Assembly (NCBI RefSeq): GCF_024734405.1
Contig: NZ_CP059556.1
Span: forward strand, 6,138,001-6,202,000
DNA from: Saccharopolyspora gregorii
GTDB lineage: Bacteria > Actinomycetota > Actinomycetes > Mycobacteriales > Pseudonocardiaceae
Length of the DNA stretch: 64,000 nt
Direction of reading: 5' to 3'
Made by a program: the position numbers and the translations under genes. The notes beneath the pieces are model-generated. The model ran no database searches. It saw only the letters and a program-made list of their open reading frames with translations, and had not been told where the DNA came from. Below, piece by piece: positions 1-8,413 of this stretch (the first letter of the stretch is position 1; every line of letters begins with the position of its first letter).

Positions 1-248
1 AGCAGCCGCTGCGCGTGCGGGGCGTGGTCGAAGCCGTGCAGCGCCACCGCGGCCCCGAGGCGGCGCCGCTCCCGCACCCAGCTCACCGCGGGCCGGTCCG
101 GCCCCGGTGGCGCGGTGCCGTTCGGGCGCGGCGCCACCAGCAGCGTCAGCGGGACGCGGCGCAGATCCAGCTCGGCGGCGAACCCGGCGCAGTGCTCCAG
201 CGCCCGGTCTCCGAGCCCCGACAGGGAGACGACCAGCGGAAAGCCCAC
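1..248 (-). CDS. DUF2334-type polysaccharide-deacetylase-like protein, N-terminal part
   Basis: Only the first ~82 codons are present; the gene runs off the left edge of the window. The GTG at 248 is the first usable start because an in-frame TGA lies just upstream. The protein opens with a buried-strand-like segment (FPLVVSLSGLGD), followed by AAELDLRRVPLTLLVAPR and, near residue 75, the HGFDH motif. This pattern resembles the N-terminus of actinobacterial DUF2334 proteins, which are predicted carbohydrate-deacetylase folds. The family assignment is from memory of the motif pattern, so it is moderate. Substrate and role are unknown. No signal peptide is seen. Confidence 0.6.
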   Translation of the reverse strand, partial: MGFPLVVSLSGLGDRALEHCAGFAAELDLRRVPLTLLVAPRPNGTAPPGPDRPAVSWVRERRRLGAAVALHGFDHAPHAQRL

Positions 249-362
249 GGCTCACCATTGGGCCGCACCCGGGTGTCCCGGCCCTGACCGCCGGGTGACC
301 GAACGGCGCAGATCGGGCGAACGTCGCCCGGGCGATCAAGCGGGCCGGATGTCCGCGAGTCG

Positions 363-453
363 GCGTCCGCGGACCGGAGGCCCGCAGGCCGGGCGTTCGC
401 AAACCCGGAGGTCGTCGAGCCGGGCGTCCGCAGACCGGGGGTCGGCGAACCGG
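363..453. repeat. Three degenerate ~30-bp tandem repeat units
   Basis: In the non-coding stretch 249-522 the octamer GCGTCCGC, or GCGTTCGC in the middle copy, recurs at 363, 393 and 424. Each is followed by a similar run (purine-rich 'ACCGGAGG' or 'ACCGGGGG', then GTCG). The period is therefore 30-31 bp. The copies differ at several positions. The rest of the gap shows GC-rich sequence with no gene. Confidence 0.45.
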
Positions 454-522
454 CGGTCGACGGATCGGGTGATCAACGGGTCGATCGGCCGATCGGCGAA
501 CCAGCGGCAGGCGGGCCCGGGA

Positions 523-1410
523 TCAGGCGGGTGAGGGCCAGTCGGCGAGGTCGCGGCCGGTGATGCGCTCGTAGGCCTCGACGTAGCGGTCGCGGGTCGC
601 GGCCACCACCTCGTCCGGCAGCGACGGCGGCGGCACGTCGGAGGCCCGGTCCCAACCGGACTCCGGCGAGGTCAGCCAGTTCCGCACGTACTGCTTGTCG
701 AACGACGGCTGCACCCGGCCCGGCTCGTAGCCGTCGGCCGGCCAGAACCGGGAGGAGTCGGGGGTGAGCACCTCGTCGCCCAGCACGATGCCGTCGGCGT
801 CGAGGCCGAACTCGAACTTGGTGTCGGCGAGGACCACGCCGCGGCTCTCCGCGTGCTCGGCGGCCCGCGCGTACACCCGCAGCGTCAGCTCCCGCAGCTG
901 CTCGGCGCGCTCCCGGCCCACCTCGGCGGCCACGGCGTCGAAGCTGACGTTCTCGTCGTGCGAGCCGAGCTCCGCCTTCGTGGCCGGGGTGAAGATCGGC
1001 TCGGGCAGCCGGGACGCCTCGGTCAGCCCGTCCGGCAGCTCGACGCCGCACACCGCGCCGGTCGCCCGGTAGTCGACGAGGCCGGAACCGGTGAGGTAAC
1101 CGCGGGCCACGCACTCCACCGGCAGCATCTCCAGCCTGCGCACCAGCAGCGCGCGGCCGCGCACCTCGGCGGGGATGCGCGGGTCGTCGTGCGCGACGAC
1201 GTGGTTCGGCACCAGCTCGGCGAGCAGGTCGAACCAGAACACGCTCATCGCCGTCAGCACCCGGCCCTTGTCCGGGATGGGGGTGTCGAGCACGTGGTCG
1301 TAGGCCGAGATGCGGTCCGACGCGACCATCAGCAGGTGCTCGTCGTCCACGGCGTGCAGCTGGCGAACCTTGCCCGCGGCGATCAGCGGGTATGCCGAGA
1401 GTGCGACCAC
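523..1410 (-). CDS. purC: Phosphoribosylaminoimidazole-succinocarboxamide synthase (SAICAR synthetase)
   Basis: This cytoplasmic enzyme joins CAIR and aspartate using ATP to make SAICAR in de novo purine synthesis. The 295-residue product has the expected length for the single-domain enzyme. It begins with the ATP-site region [20 protein letters not shown] and then DRISAYD, and has the conserved [12 protein letters not shown] near residue 95 and DTKFEFGLD near residue 200. GTG 1410 was chosen because the product then starts ([14 protein letters not shown]) just before the conserved core. purB lies directly upstream on the same strand, but a strong hairpin (1474-1510) separates them, so purC is probably expressed from its own promoter or by read-through. 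Confidence 0.96.
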   Translation of the reverse strand: MVALSAYPLIAAGKVRQLHAVDDEHLLMVASDRISAYDHVLDTPIPDKGRVLTAMSVFWFDLLAELVPNHVVAHDDPRIPAEVRGRALLVRRLEMLPVECVARGYLTGSGLVDYRATGAVCGVELPDGLTEASRLPEPIFTPATKAELGSHDENVSFDAVAAEVGRERAEQLRELTLRVYARAAEHAESRGVVLADTKFEFGLDADGIVLGDEVLTPDSSRFWPADGYEPGRVQPSFDKQYVRNWLTSPESGWDRASDVPPPSLPDEVVAATRDRYVEAYERITGRDLADWPSPA

Positions 1411-1473
1411 GCGGCGATTCTCCCCCACGCCGACCGCCGCCCGGCCGAGCGGCCCTCCGGAGGCTCCGGTGCA

Positions 1474-1510
1474 CGGCCCGTTCGCCCGGGTCGGCTGGGC
1501 GAACGGGCCG
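1474..1510 (-). terminator. Perfect 14-bp-stem hairpin between purB and purC
   Basis: Arms CGGCCCGTTCGCCC (1474-1487) and GGGCGAACGGGCCG (1497-1510) pair perfectly around a 9-nt loop, 13 nt after the purB stop codon. There is no clear U-tract, as is usual for actinobacterial terminators. Confidence 0.75.
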
Positions 1511-1523
1511 TCCACCTGCGGGA

Positions 1524-2954
1524 TCAGAGGATGGGGGACGGGGTGTACCGGGCCGCCTCGGGGTAGCGGGCGACGACCTCGTCCACCGCGGCGACGACGG
1601 CCGCGACCTGGGCGGAGGCCGCGCCGGTGAAGGACAGCCGGTCGGCGAGCAGCTCCTCCAGCGCCGCCTTGTCCAGCGGCAGCCGCTCGTCCGCGGCGAG
1701 CCGGTCCAGCAGGTCGTTGCGCTCGATCCCCTGCTCCCGCATGGCCAGCGCCACGGCGACCGCGTTCTCCTTGATCGCCTCGTGCGCGGTCTCCCGGCCG
1801 ACGCCGGCGCGCACCGCGGCCATCAGCACCTTCGTCGTCGCCAGGAACGGCAGGTAGCGGTCCAGCTCGCGGGCCACCACGGCCGGGTAGGCGCCGAACT
1901 CGTCGAGCACCGTCAGGAACGTCTCCAGCAGCCCGTCGAACGCGAAGAACGCGTCCGGCAGCGCGATGCGGCGCACCACCGAGCAGGACACGTCGCCCTC
2001 GTTCCACTGGTCCCCGGCCAGCTCGCCGCCCATCGACGCGTAACCGCGCAGCAGCACGGACAGGCCGTTGACCCGTTCGCAGGAGCGGGTGTTCATCTTG
2101 TGCGGCATGGCGCTGGAGCCGACCTGGCCGGGCTGGAAGCCCTCGGTGACGAGCTCGTGGCCCGCCATCAGCCGGATCGTCTTCGCCACCGAGGACGGCG
2201 CCGCGGCCAGCTGGGACAGCGCGGTGAGCACCTCGAAGTCCAGCGAGCGCGGGTACACCTGGCCGACGCTGGTGAGCACCTTCCCGAACCCGAGGTGCTC
2301 GGCGATGCGGCCTTCGAGGTCGGCGAGCTTCCCGGCGTCGCCGAGCAGGTCCAGCATGTCCTGCGAGGTGCCGACCGGGCCCTTGATGCCGCGCAGCGGG
2401 TAGCGGGCCAGCAGGTCCTCGACCCGGCCGAACGCGACGAGCAGCTCGTCGGCGGCCGTCGCGAACCGCTTGCCGAGCGTGGTGGCCTGCGCCGCCACGT
2501 TGTGCGACCGGCCCGCCACGACCAGCTCGCCGTGCTCGGCGGCCAGCCGCGCCAGCCGGGCCAGCACGGCGACCACGCGGTCGCGCACGTGCTCCAGGCT
2601 GCGGCGGACCTGCAGCTGCTCCACGTTCTCGGTGAGGTCGCGGGAGGTCATGCCCTTGTGCACGTGCTCGTGCCCGGCGAGGGCGTTGAACTCCTCGATG
2701 CGGGCCTTCACGTCGTGCCGGGTCTGGCGTTCGCGCTCGGCGATGGAGTCCAGGTCGACCTGGTCGACGACCCGCTCGTAGTCGGCGACCGCGCCCGCGG
2801 GCACGTCGACGCCGAGGTCGGCCTGGGCGCGCAGCACGGCCAGCCACAGCTGCCGTTCCAGCACGATCTTGTGCTGCGGGGACCACAGCTCGACCAGCTC
2901 CGGCGAGGCGTAGCGGTGGGCGAGCACGTTCGGGAGGTGGGGCTTGACCGTCAC
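1524..2954 (-). CDS. purB: Adenylosuccinate lyase
   Basis: This enzyme splits SAICAR to AICAR plus fumarate and adenylosuccinate to AMP plus fumarate. The 476-residue product carries the fumarase/aspartase superfamily signature [10 protein letters not shown] near residue 280, whose Ser lies in the catalytic loop. It also has a conserved N-terminal segment ([20 protein letters not shown]) and [11 protein letters not shown] near residue 105. GTG 2954 gives [15 protein letters not shown], a normal N-terminus. The reading frame continues further upstream, but that extension is not family-like. It acts immediately after PurC in the pathway, and purC lies downstream beyond a hairpin. Confidence 0.96.
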   Translation of the reverse strand: MTVKPHLPNVLAHRYASPELVELWSPQHKIVLERQLWLAVLRAQADLGVDVPAGAVADYERVVDQVDLDSIAERERQTRHDVKARIEEFNALAGHEHVHKGMTSRDLTENVEQLQVRRSLEHVRDRVVAVLARLARLAAEHGELVVAGRSHNVAAQATTLGKRFATAADELLVAFGRVEDLLARYPLRGIKGPVGTSQDMLDLLGDAGKLADLEGRIAEHLGFGKVLTSVGQVYPRSLDFEVLTALSQLAAAPSSVAKTIRLMAGHELVTEGFQPGQVGSSAMPHKMNTRSCERVNGLSVLLRGYASMGGELAGDQWNEGDVSCSVVRRIALPDAFFAFDGLLETFLTVLDEFGAYPAVVARELDRYLPFLATTKVLMAAVRAGVGRETAHEAIKENAVAVALAMREQGIERNDLLDRLAADERLPLDKAALEELLADRLSFTGAASAQVAAVVAAVDEVVARYPEAARYTPSPIL

Positions 2955-3056
2955 GGCTGGCCAGGATACTTCCCGGCCCCGGGCACCAGGACCGGGCAGG
3001 TCGGCGCGGGCGGAAAAGCGGTCGAGGGCGCGGTCGGTGCGGGCATCCTCAATTCT

Positions 3057-3070
3057 GGTACGGTCGTACC
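3057..3070. promoter_or_regulatory. Putative TetR operator before the SMR gene
   Basis: Inverted repeat GGTACG-GT-CGTACC lies 17 bp upstream of the ATG at 3088, so a bound repressor would block initiation of the exporter. The TetR gene directly downstream (3427) is the obvious candidate ligand. The link is inference from position. Confidence 0.5.
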
Positions 3071-3087
3071 GAAAACTGGAGGTAGTG

Positions 3088-3408
3088 ATGGCGTGGATCG
3101 TGCTGATGATCTCCGGCGTGTTCGAGGCGGGCTGGGCGATCTCGCTGAAGCTCTCCGACGGCTTCAGCAAGCTGTGGCCCAGCGTGTCGTTCCTGGTGCT
3201 GGCCGCGATCAGCTTCAGCGGCCTCGCCTGGGCCATGCGCACGCTGCCCGCAGGCCCCGCCTACGCGGTGTGGACCGGCATCGGCGCCGCGCTCACCGCC
3301 GTGATCGGCATGGTGTGGCTCGGCGACGCCGTGTCCGCGCTCAAGATCGTGTCGCTGGTGCTCATCGTCGCCGGGGTGATCGGGCTGAACCTCGTCGGAT
3401 CGCACTGA
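3088..3408 (+). CDS. sugE: Small multidrug resistance family exporter, SugE/Gdx type
   Basis: A 106-residue membrane protein with four predicted TM helices, the normal SMR size. The essential TM1 glutamate is at residue 13 (GVFEAGWA). The following ISLKLSDGFSKLWPS and the TM3 region PAGPAYAVWTGIGAA resemble the SugE/Gdx branch, which exports guanidinium and some quaternary ammonium ions in exchange for protons. A good ribosome site (GGAGG) precedes ATG 3088. No guanidine riboswitch is evident. Instead a palindromic operator lies just upstream and a tetR gene follows 18 bp downstream, suggesting drug- or cation-responsive control. SMR exporters of this kind usually act as dual-topology dimers. 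Confidence 0.88.
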   Translation: MAWIVLMISGVFEAGWAISLKLSDGFSKLWPSVSFLVLAAISFSGLAWAMRTLPAGPAYAVWTGIGAALTAVIGMVWLGDAVSALKIVSLVLIVAGVIGLNLVGSH

Positions 3409-3426
3409 CTCCTAGGATCGGGCGCC

Positions 3427-4008
3427 ATGACAGCCGCCACCCCCAAGGGCGAACGCCGCCGCCACGCACTCGTCGCGGCGGCGGCGGAACTGCTCGCCGA
3501 AGGCGGGCTCGAAGCGGTGCGGCACCGCGCCGTGGCGGAACGCGCCGGGCTGCCGCTCGCGTCCACCACCTACTACTTCACCTCGCTCGACGACCTCGTC
3601 GCCGCCGCCGTCGAGCACGAGGGCCGCGCGGAGCTCACCGCGGGCCGCGCCCGGCTCGACGGGCTCGCCGACGAGCTCCGCACCACCGAGGACGTCGTGG
3701 AACTGGTGCTGGACCTGCTGCTGGGCGCCGGATCCCGGATCGGCGGCACCGAGCCGGTGCTGCTGCGCTACGAACGGCTCGTCGGCTCGCCGCGGCGGCC
3801 GTACCTGGCGCCGCTGATGCGGGAGCTCACCGGGGAGCTGAAGGACCTGCTCGGCGAGATCCTCGCCCGCAGCGGCAGGCCCGTCGACCGCGAGCAGCTG
3901 GACGAGCTCATCGCGCTCGTCGACGGGACCGTGGTGAACGCGCTCATCGAGAGCGACCCCGAGCCGCGCCGCGCGGCCCGCCGAACCCTCCGCCGCAGGC
4001 TCGGCTGA
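3427..4008 (+). CDS. TetR family transcriptional regulator
   Basis: The 193-residue product has an N-terminal TetR helix-turn-helix at about residues 10-55 (RRHALVAAAAELLAEGG, then RAVAERAGLPLASTTYYF) and an all-helical C-terminal ligand domain. It lies 18 bp downstream of the SMR exporter gene on the same strand and was probably transcribed with it. It is a likely autoregulating repressor of that exporter acting at the palindrome 3057-3070. Ligand unknown. Confidence 0.88.
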   Translation: MTAATPKGERRRHALVAAAAELLAEGGLEAVRHRAVAERAGLPLASTTYYFTSLDDLVAAAVEHEGRAELTAGRARLDGLADELRTTEDVVELVLDLLLGAGSRIGGTEPVLLRYERLVGSPRRPYLAPLMRELTGELKDLLGEILARSGRPVDREQLDELIALVDGTVVNALIESDPEPRRAARRTLRRRLG

Positions 4009-4012
4009 CCGG

Positions 4013-4678
4013 TCAGAAGCGGGGCGCCAGGTCCGCCGCGATGCCGTCGAGGCGGTCGGCGAACGGCGCCGTCGGCGCGCCCATCGGCTCGCTGAGCACC
4101 GTCAACGTCCGGCCGCTGCGCGTCGGCACCTCCACCACCTCGGTGTGCGGCGCCCGGCCCTCCGCGGCCGCGGGTTTCGCGCCGGACGGGCTCAGCAGCA
4201 GCGCCACCTTCCCCGACACCGCGCCCTCCCGGACCGGGACCGCGGCGGTCCGCGACCCGATCGGGCAGGAACCGTCGGCACCCGTCGGCCGGGTGCTCCC
4301 CGCCTCCGGCAGCTGCTCGGCCAGCGCCGCGGCCAACGCCGAATCCGGTGCGCCGCACTCGGCGCCCGCCTTCGGGTCGCCCAAGGTGATCGGGCCGGAG
4401 CGCGGCGTCGCGGGCTCCTGCGGCAGCGCCATCGGCGCCTGCGTCGGCTCGGCCGGGGCCTGCGCCACCGGTTCCCCGGACTGGCCGAAGAACCCGGTGC
4501 CCACGCCGACCCCGCCGACCAGCACGGCCGCCGCGACCAGCGAGCCACCGGCGAACGCCGTGCGGCGGCGCGCCGTCACCCGGCGGGACCCGCGCAGCAC
4601 GTCCTGCTCGTCGAACGACGCCTCGGGCGCGTCGCGGGCCGCGTTGCGGAAGAGCTGTTCCAGCTCGGTCTCGTTCAC
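4013..4678 (-). CDS. Single-pass membrane protein, anti-sigma-like partner of the adjacent sigma factor
   Basis: The 221-residue product starts at GTG 4678, only 13 bp after the stop of the sigma factor gene, with a cytoplasmic N-terminus (VNETELEQLFRNAARDAP). One TM helix at about residues 41-64 follows, then a Pro/Ala-rich linker and an extracytoplasmic domain of ~150 residues with two cysteines. Position, topology and N-terminal acidic helix are typical of genes paired with SigE-type sigma factors, where the partner holds or tunes the sigma factor. No zinc-binding HxxxCxxC motif is seen, so an anti-sigma role is inference. It converges on the TetR gene, with stops 4 bp apart. Confidence 0.65.
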   Translation of the reverse strand: MNETELEQLFRNAARDAPEASFDEQDVLRGSRRVTARRRTAFAGGSLVAAAVLVGGVGVGTGFFGQSGEPVAQAPAEPTQAPMALPQEPATPRSGPITLGDPKAGAECGAPDSALAAALAEQLPEAGSTRPTGADGSCPIGSRTAAVPVREGAVSGKVALLLSPSGAKPAAAEGRAPHTEVVEVPTRSGRTLTVLSEPMGAPTAPFADRLDGIAADLAPRF

Positions 4679-4691
4679 TTGCCGCACCTCC

Positions 4692-5207
4692 TCACGACGT
4701 CGATCGAAGATCGTCGAGCTGGCCGCCCAAGGCCTCGCGCAGCGCCTCCAGCCCACGGGCCGACTGGCTCTTCACGGTGCCTTCGCTGCACTTCATCACC
4801 TCGGCGACCCCGGCGACGTCGAGCCCCTCCAGGAATCGGAGCACCAGCACGGCCCGCTGCTTCGGCGGCACCTGGCGCAGCCCGGCGACCAGCGTCTGCC
4901 GGGTCGCGATGCCGTCTTCGACCGAGCCGCCGGTGGGCCGGTCCGGGAGCACGTCGGTGAACTTCTCGCGGCGCCACGGCCGCCGGGACTCGTCGATCAC
5001 GGCGCGGCTGAGCGTGCGGCGGACGTACGCGTCCAGCGCGCCCTTGTCCCGCACCTTGCGCCAATGCCGGTGCAAGGAGATGAACGCGGTCTGGGCCAGG
5101 TCGTCCGCGCGGTGCCAGTCACCGCACATCATGTACGCCATCCGACGAACCGCCTCCCGCCGAGCCGCGAAATACTCCGCGAACTCCTGCTCCTCGCGCT
5201 GGTCCAC
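4692..5207 (-). CDS. SigE-family RNA polymerase sigma factor (sigma-70, small)
   Basis: The 171-residue product contains sigma region 2 (FAEYFAARREAVRRMAYMM to AQTAFISLHRHWRKV, residues ~8-55) and region 4 (PPKQRAVLVLRFLEG, then VAEVMKCSEGTVKSQSARG, residues ~115-165). It lacks regions 1 and 3, as in the actinobacterial SigE/SigM-like group. GTG 5207 follows GGAGAG at a good distance. The membrane gene directly downstream is probably its modulator. The ~260 bp to the divergent threonine aldolase gene hold both promoters; no clear autoregulatory motif could be recognised. Confidence 0.88.
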   Translation of the reverse strand: MDQREEQEFAEYFAARREAVRRMAYMMCGDWHRADDLAQTAFISLHRHWRKVRDKGALDAYVRRTLSRAVIDESRRPWRREKFTDVLPDRPTGGSVEDGIATRQTLVAGLRQVPPKQRAVLVLRFLEGLDVAGVAEVMKCSEGTVKSQSARGLEALREALGGQLDDLRSTS

Positions 5208-5484
5208 GCGGAACTCTCCGCTCGTCCGTGCTTGCACTGCTGGGACGGTGCGCCCGGCACCTGTGGTTGCACGCCGCCGCGAAAACGAGCGGTGCGCGTG
5301 CAGAACCTTAGTGAAGGCGGACCGCCCGGCCGAGCCGCCACCGGTGGAGTTCCGGGCCGCGCAGGTCAGCCGCGCGGGCACCCGCTGCGATCACCCGGAT
5401 GCGCGGCGCCACGGCCCCGAGCGGGCCGATCGGAATCCGCCGACCAGTTGCCTCGACCCCCCGCTGATGTGGTGTGATCGGTTC

Positions 5485-6540
5485 GTGACCCGAACGGCCC
5501 CCATCGACCTGCGTTCCGACACGGTCACGCGCCCCGACGAGCGGATGGCCGCGGCGATGGCCGACGCCGAAGTCGGCGACGACGTGCTCGACCACGACCC
5601 GACCATGCGCGCGCTGGAGGAGCGGGCCGCGCAGCTGCTCGGCACCGCCGCCGCGCTGTGGGTGCCCAGCGGCACGATGGGCAACCTGATCGCGCTGTCG
5701 GTGCACCTGCGCCGCGGGGACCGGTTCCTCGCGCCGCGCGGCGCCCACGTGCTGCACCACGAGCTGGGCTCCGCCGCGTGGCTCGCCGGGGGCATGCCGG
5801 AACCGCTGGAGTGGGATGCCGGCCCGGGGCGGCCCACCGCCGACTCGGTACGTGCGCACGCGAGCGGCGACCGGCGCTACGACGCGCTGCACACCACGCT
5901 GCTGTGCCTGGAGAACACGCACAACGCGGCGGGCGGCGCGGTCATCCCGCCGCACGAGCACGCCCAGCTCGCCGCGGCCGCCCGCGACCGCGGGCTGCAC
6001 GTGCACCTGGACGGCGCGCGGATCTGGAACGCCGCCACCGCACTCGGGTTGCCGCCCGCCGCGCTGACCGTCGGGGTCGACACGGTGCAGGCCTGCCTGA
6101 GCAAGGGGCTCGGCGCCCCCGTCGGATCGGTGGTGGCCGGGACCAGCGACTTCGTCGCCGAGGCGCGGCGGGTGCGCAAGATGCTCGGCGGCGGCGTCCG
6201 GCAGGGCGGGGTGCTCGCGGCGGCCGGGCTGGTCGCGCTGGACCGGATCGCGGACCTGGCGGCGGACCACCGGCACGCGGCGCTGCTCGCCGACGGGCTC
6301 ACCGAGCTCGGCTGGGACGTCACCGCCCCGCAGACCAACATCGTGCTGGCCGCGGTGCCGGACGTGCGGCTCACCCTGGACCGGCTGCGGGAGATCGGGG
6401 TGCTCGCGGTGCCGATGGACGGGAACGTGCGGTTCGTGACGCACCGGGACGTGGGCGAGCGGGACGTCCAGGAGGTGCTGCACCGGATCTCCCGCAGCGG
6501 CGGCGCGGACCGGCCGACCGGGATCCCGCAGGCGGGCTGA
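5485..6540 (+). CDS. ltaE: Low-specificity L-threonine aldolase (PLP enzyme)
   Basis: This enzyme cleaves L-threonine or allo-threonine to glycine and acetaldehyde using pyridoxal phosphate. The 351-residue product starts IDLRSDTVTRP, the family hallmark, with GTMGNLIAL near residue 70, HLDGARIWNA near 175, and the PLP lysine in QACLSKGLGAPVGS near residue 206. A possible -10 (TGTGAT, 5473-5478) lies 6 bp before GTG 5485, which would make the message leaderless. An in-frame ATG at 5467 is the alternative. The gene converges with quiC, with stops 7 bp apart and no visible terminator between them. Confidence 0.93.
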   Translation: MTRTAPIDLRSDTVTRPDERMAAAMADAEVGDDVLDHDPTMRALEERAAQLLGTAAALWVPSGTMGNLIALSVHLRRGDRFLAPRGAHVLHHELGSAAWLAGGMPEPLEWDAGPGRPTADSVRAHASGDRRYDALHTTLLCLENTHNAAGGAVIPPHEHAQLAAAARDRGLHVHLDGARIWNAATALGLPPAALTVGVDTVQACLSKGLGAPVGSVVAGTSDFVAEARRVRKMLGGGVRQGGVLAAAGLVALDRIADLAADHRHAALLADGLTELGWDVTAPQTNIVLAAVPDVRLTLDRLREIGVLAVPMDGNVRFVTHRDVGERDVQEVLHRISRSGGADRPTGIPQAG

Positions 6541-6547
6541 CCCGGGA

Positions 6548-8413
6548 TCAGCTCCCGGTGGCCAGCCTGCGCCTGCGGTGGGCGGCCATCCGGACCGGAG
6601 TGTTGTGCTCACCGCGGCCGCGGTAGCCGCCGACCCGCTGCACCACCTCGAAGAACACCCGCGAGCCCGGCACCGCCACCGAGAAGTGCAGGTACTCGCC
6701 GCGCGCGTCCCGGTCGTAGAGCACCGAGCACTCCCGCAGCCGCGCCGCGAGCCCCGGGTCCAGCTCCAGCCGGGCGTCCAGGTCGTCGTAGTAGTTGTCC
6801 GGGATCGCCACCACCGGCGCGCCCAGCTCCCGCACCGCGCGCGCGGTGGCGAACACGTCGTCGGTGCTCAGCGCCACGTGCTGCGGGTTCGGCACGGCGG
6901 GCGCCCACGAGCCGCGGCGCAGCACCGCCGAGTCCAGCGCCAGCCGCACCGTCCCGCCCGGGTCCAGCACCAGCCTGCTGCGCACCAGCCCGAACGGGGC
7001 GGCGAACTCCACCGGCGGCTCCGGGTCGAGGCCCAGCACCGAGCGGTAGAACAGGATCGCCTCGTCGAAGTGGTCGAACGGCTGGGTCATCGCGACGTGG
7101 TCGATGCCGGTGACGCCCGCGCCCGCGGTGCCGCCCGGCTCGGGGTCGAAGTCGCCGAGCCAGCTCGCGTCCCGGTCCGCACCGGTGCGGCAGAAGAACA
7201 GGGCGGTGCCGTCCGGTGCGGCCACCGAGGACAGGTCCGCCTCGTCGGGCCGGGCGGAGCGCGGCAGCACCGGCGCGAGCAGCCCTTCGGCGCGGCGGGT
7301 GGCGGCGCGCGGGTCGGCGCTGTGCACGCCGATCGCGGCGAGCGCCCCGCCGCCGCGGTGCTCGGGGCGGTCCGGCCCGGTGTTCACCAGGATCCGCGCG
7401 TCCCCCTGCTCCCAGAGGCGCACCGGTTTGGAGCGGTGCCGCCCGGCCGGCCGGAAGCCGAGCGCGGCCAGCGTCGAGCCCAGCCGCTCGCCCGCGCCGG
7501 CGTCGGCGCCGAGCTCCACGAACGCCGGTCCGGCCAGCTCGGGCGGTTCGGGCAGGCTCCGGCCGCCGACGACGGGCCCCGCCGGTACCGCGGCCTCCTC
7601 CAGCGCCAGCAGCGAGCGCATCGCGTCCACCGCGGCCGGGCCCGGATCGGCCTGCCGGAACACGTCGTTGAAGACCTCCAGGGACAGCGGCCCCGCGTAG
7701 CCTGCGGCGAGCACCGCGCCGAGGAAGCCCGCCAGGTCGAACTCGCCCTGGCCGGGGAACAGCCGGTGGTGCCTGCTCCACTGCAGCAGGTCCATGTTCA
7801 TCCGCGGGGCGTCGGCCAGCTGCAGGAAGAACAGCTTCTCGGCGGGGATGGTGCGGATCGTGGTGGGGTCGCCGCCGCGGGACAGGATGTGGAAGCTGTC
7901 CAGGCACACGCCCAGCGCGGGGTGGTCGGCGCGGCGCACGATCCGCCAGGCCCGCTCGTAGGTGTCCACGAACCGGCCCCAGGCGAGCGCTTCGTAGCAA
8001 ATCCGGATGCCGCGCCCGGCGGCGAGCTCGGCGAGGTCGTGCAGCTGCTCGGCGGCCAGGTCGTCGTCGTCCACGGCCTCCGGGGACACCGAGGAGCACA
8101 CCAGCGCCAGGTCTGCGCCGAGGCGCGCCATCAGGTCGAACTTGTGCTCGGCGCGGCGCAGGTTGGCGCGCAGCACGTCGCGCGGGACCGCTTCGAAGTC
8201 GCGGAACGGCTGGTACAGGTCGATGGCCAGGCCGAGGTCGGCGCACTGCGCGCGGATCCGCTCCGGGGTGGCGGCGGAGGCGATCAGGTCGTTCTCGAAG
8301 ATCTCCACCCCGTCGAAGCCGGCCGCGGACGCGGCGGTGAGCTTGTCCTCCAGCGACCCGGACAGGCAGACCGTGGCGATGGAGCGGGCGCGTTCAACGG
8401 GCGGCGTGGACAC
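6548..8413 (-). CDS. quiC: 3-dehydroshikimate dehydratase with C-terminal HPPD-like domain
   Basis: The 621-residue two-domain protein matches the QuiC1 architecture. An N-terminal xylose-isomerase-like TIM barrel (~1-270; ICYEALAWG, LEVFNDVF) converts 3-dehydroshikimate to protocatechuate. A C-terminal VOC/4-hydroxyphenylpyruvate-dioxygenase-like half (~285-600; GIDHVAMTQPFDHFDEAILF, EYLHFSVAV, FFEVVQR) follows. In characterised relatives the C-terminal half is not the dehydratase. GTG 8413 lies inside the end of aroE (20-bp overlap), so the two are translationally coupled. With aroE it would convert quinate or shikimate via dehydroshikimate to protocatechuate. No pca ring-cleavage genes are seen in the window. 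Confidence 0.88.
   Translation of the reverse strand: MSTPPVERARSIATVCLSGSLEDKLTAASAAGFDGVEIFENDLIASAATPERIRAQCADLGLAIDLYQPFRDFEAVPRDVLRANLRRAEHKFDLMARLGADLALVCSSVSPEAVDDDDLAAEQLHDLAELAAGRGIRICYEALAWGRFVDTYERAWRIVRRADHPALGVCLDSFHILSRGGDPTTIRTIPAEKLFFLQLADAPRMNMDLLQWSRHHRLFPGQGEFDLAGFLGAVLAAGYAGPLSLEVFNDVFRQADPGPAAVDAMRSLLALEEAAVPAGPVVGGRSLPEPPELAGPAFVELGADAGAGERLGSTLAALGFRPAGRHRSKPVRLWEQGDARILVNTGPDRPEHRGGGALAAIGVHSADPRAATRRAEGLLAPVLPRSARPDEADLSSVAAPDGTALFFCRTGADRDASWLGDFDPEPGGTAGAGVTGIDHVAMTQPFDHFDEAILFYRSVLGLDPEPPVEFAAPFGLVRSRLVLDPGGTVRLALDSAVLRRGSWAPAVPNPQHVALSTDDVFATARAVRELGAPVVAIPDNYYDDLDARLELDPGLAARLRECSVLYDRDARGEYLHFSVAVPGSRVFFEVVQRVGGYRGRGEHNTPVRMAAHRRRRLATGS

Noticed and set aside
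1392-5477. Very long open frame on the + strand antisense to purC/purB and neighbours
   Set aside because: GC-rich codon use leaves few stops in the antisense frames; the translation is Arg/Gly/His-rich without domains, while real genes occupy the other strand.
5473-5478. Confident promoter for ltaE
   Set aside because: The only -35 candidate (TTGCCT, 5448-5453) has a 19-bp spacer, so it is noted only in the gene entry.
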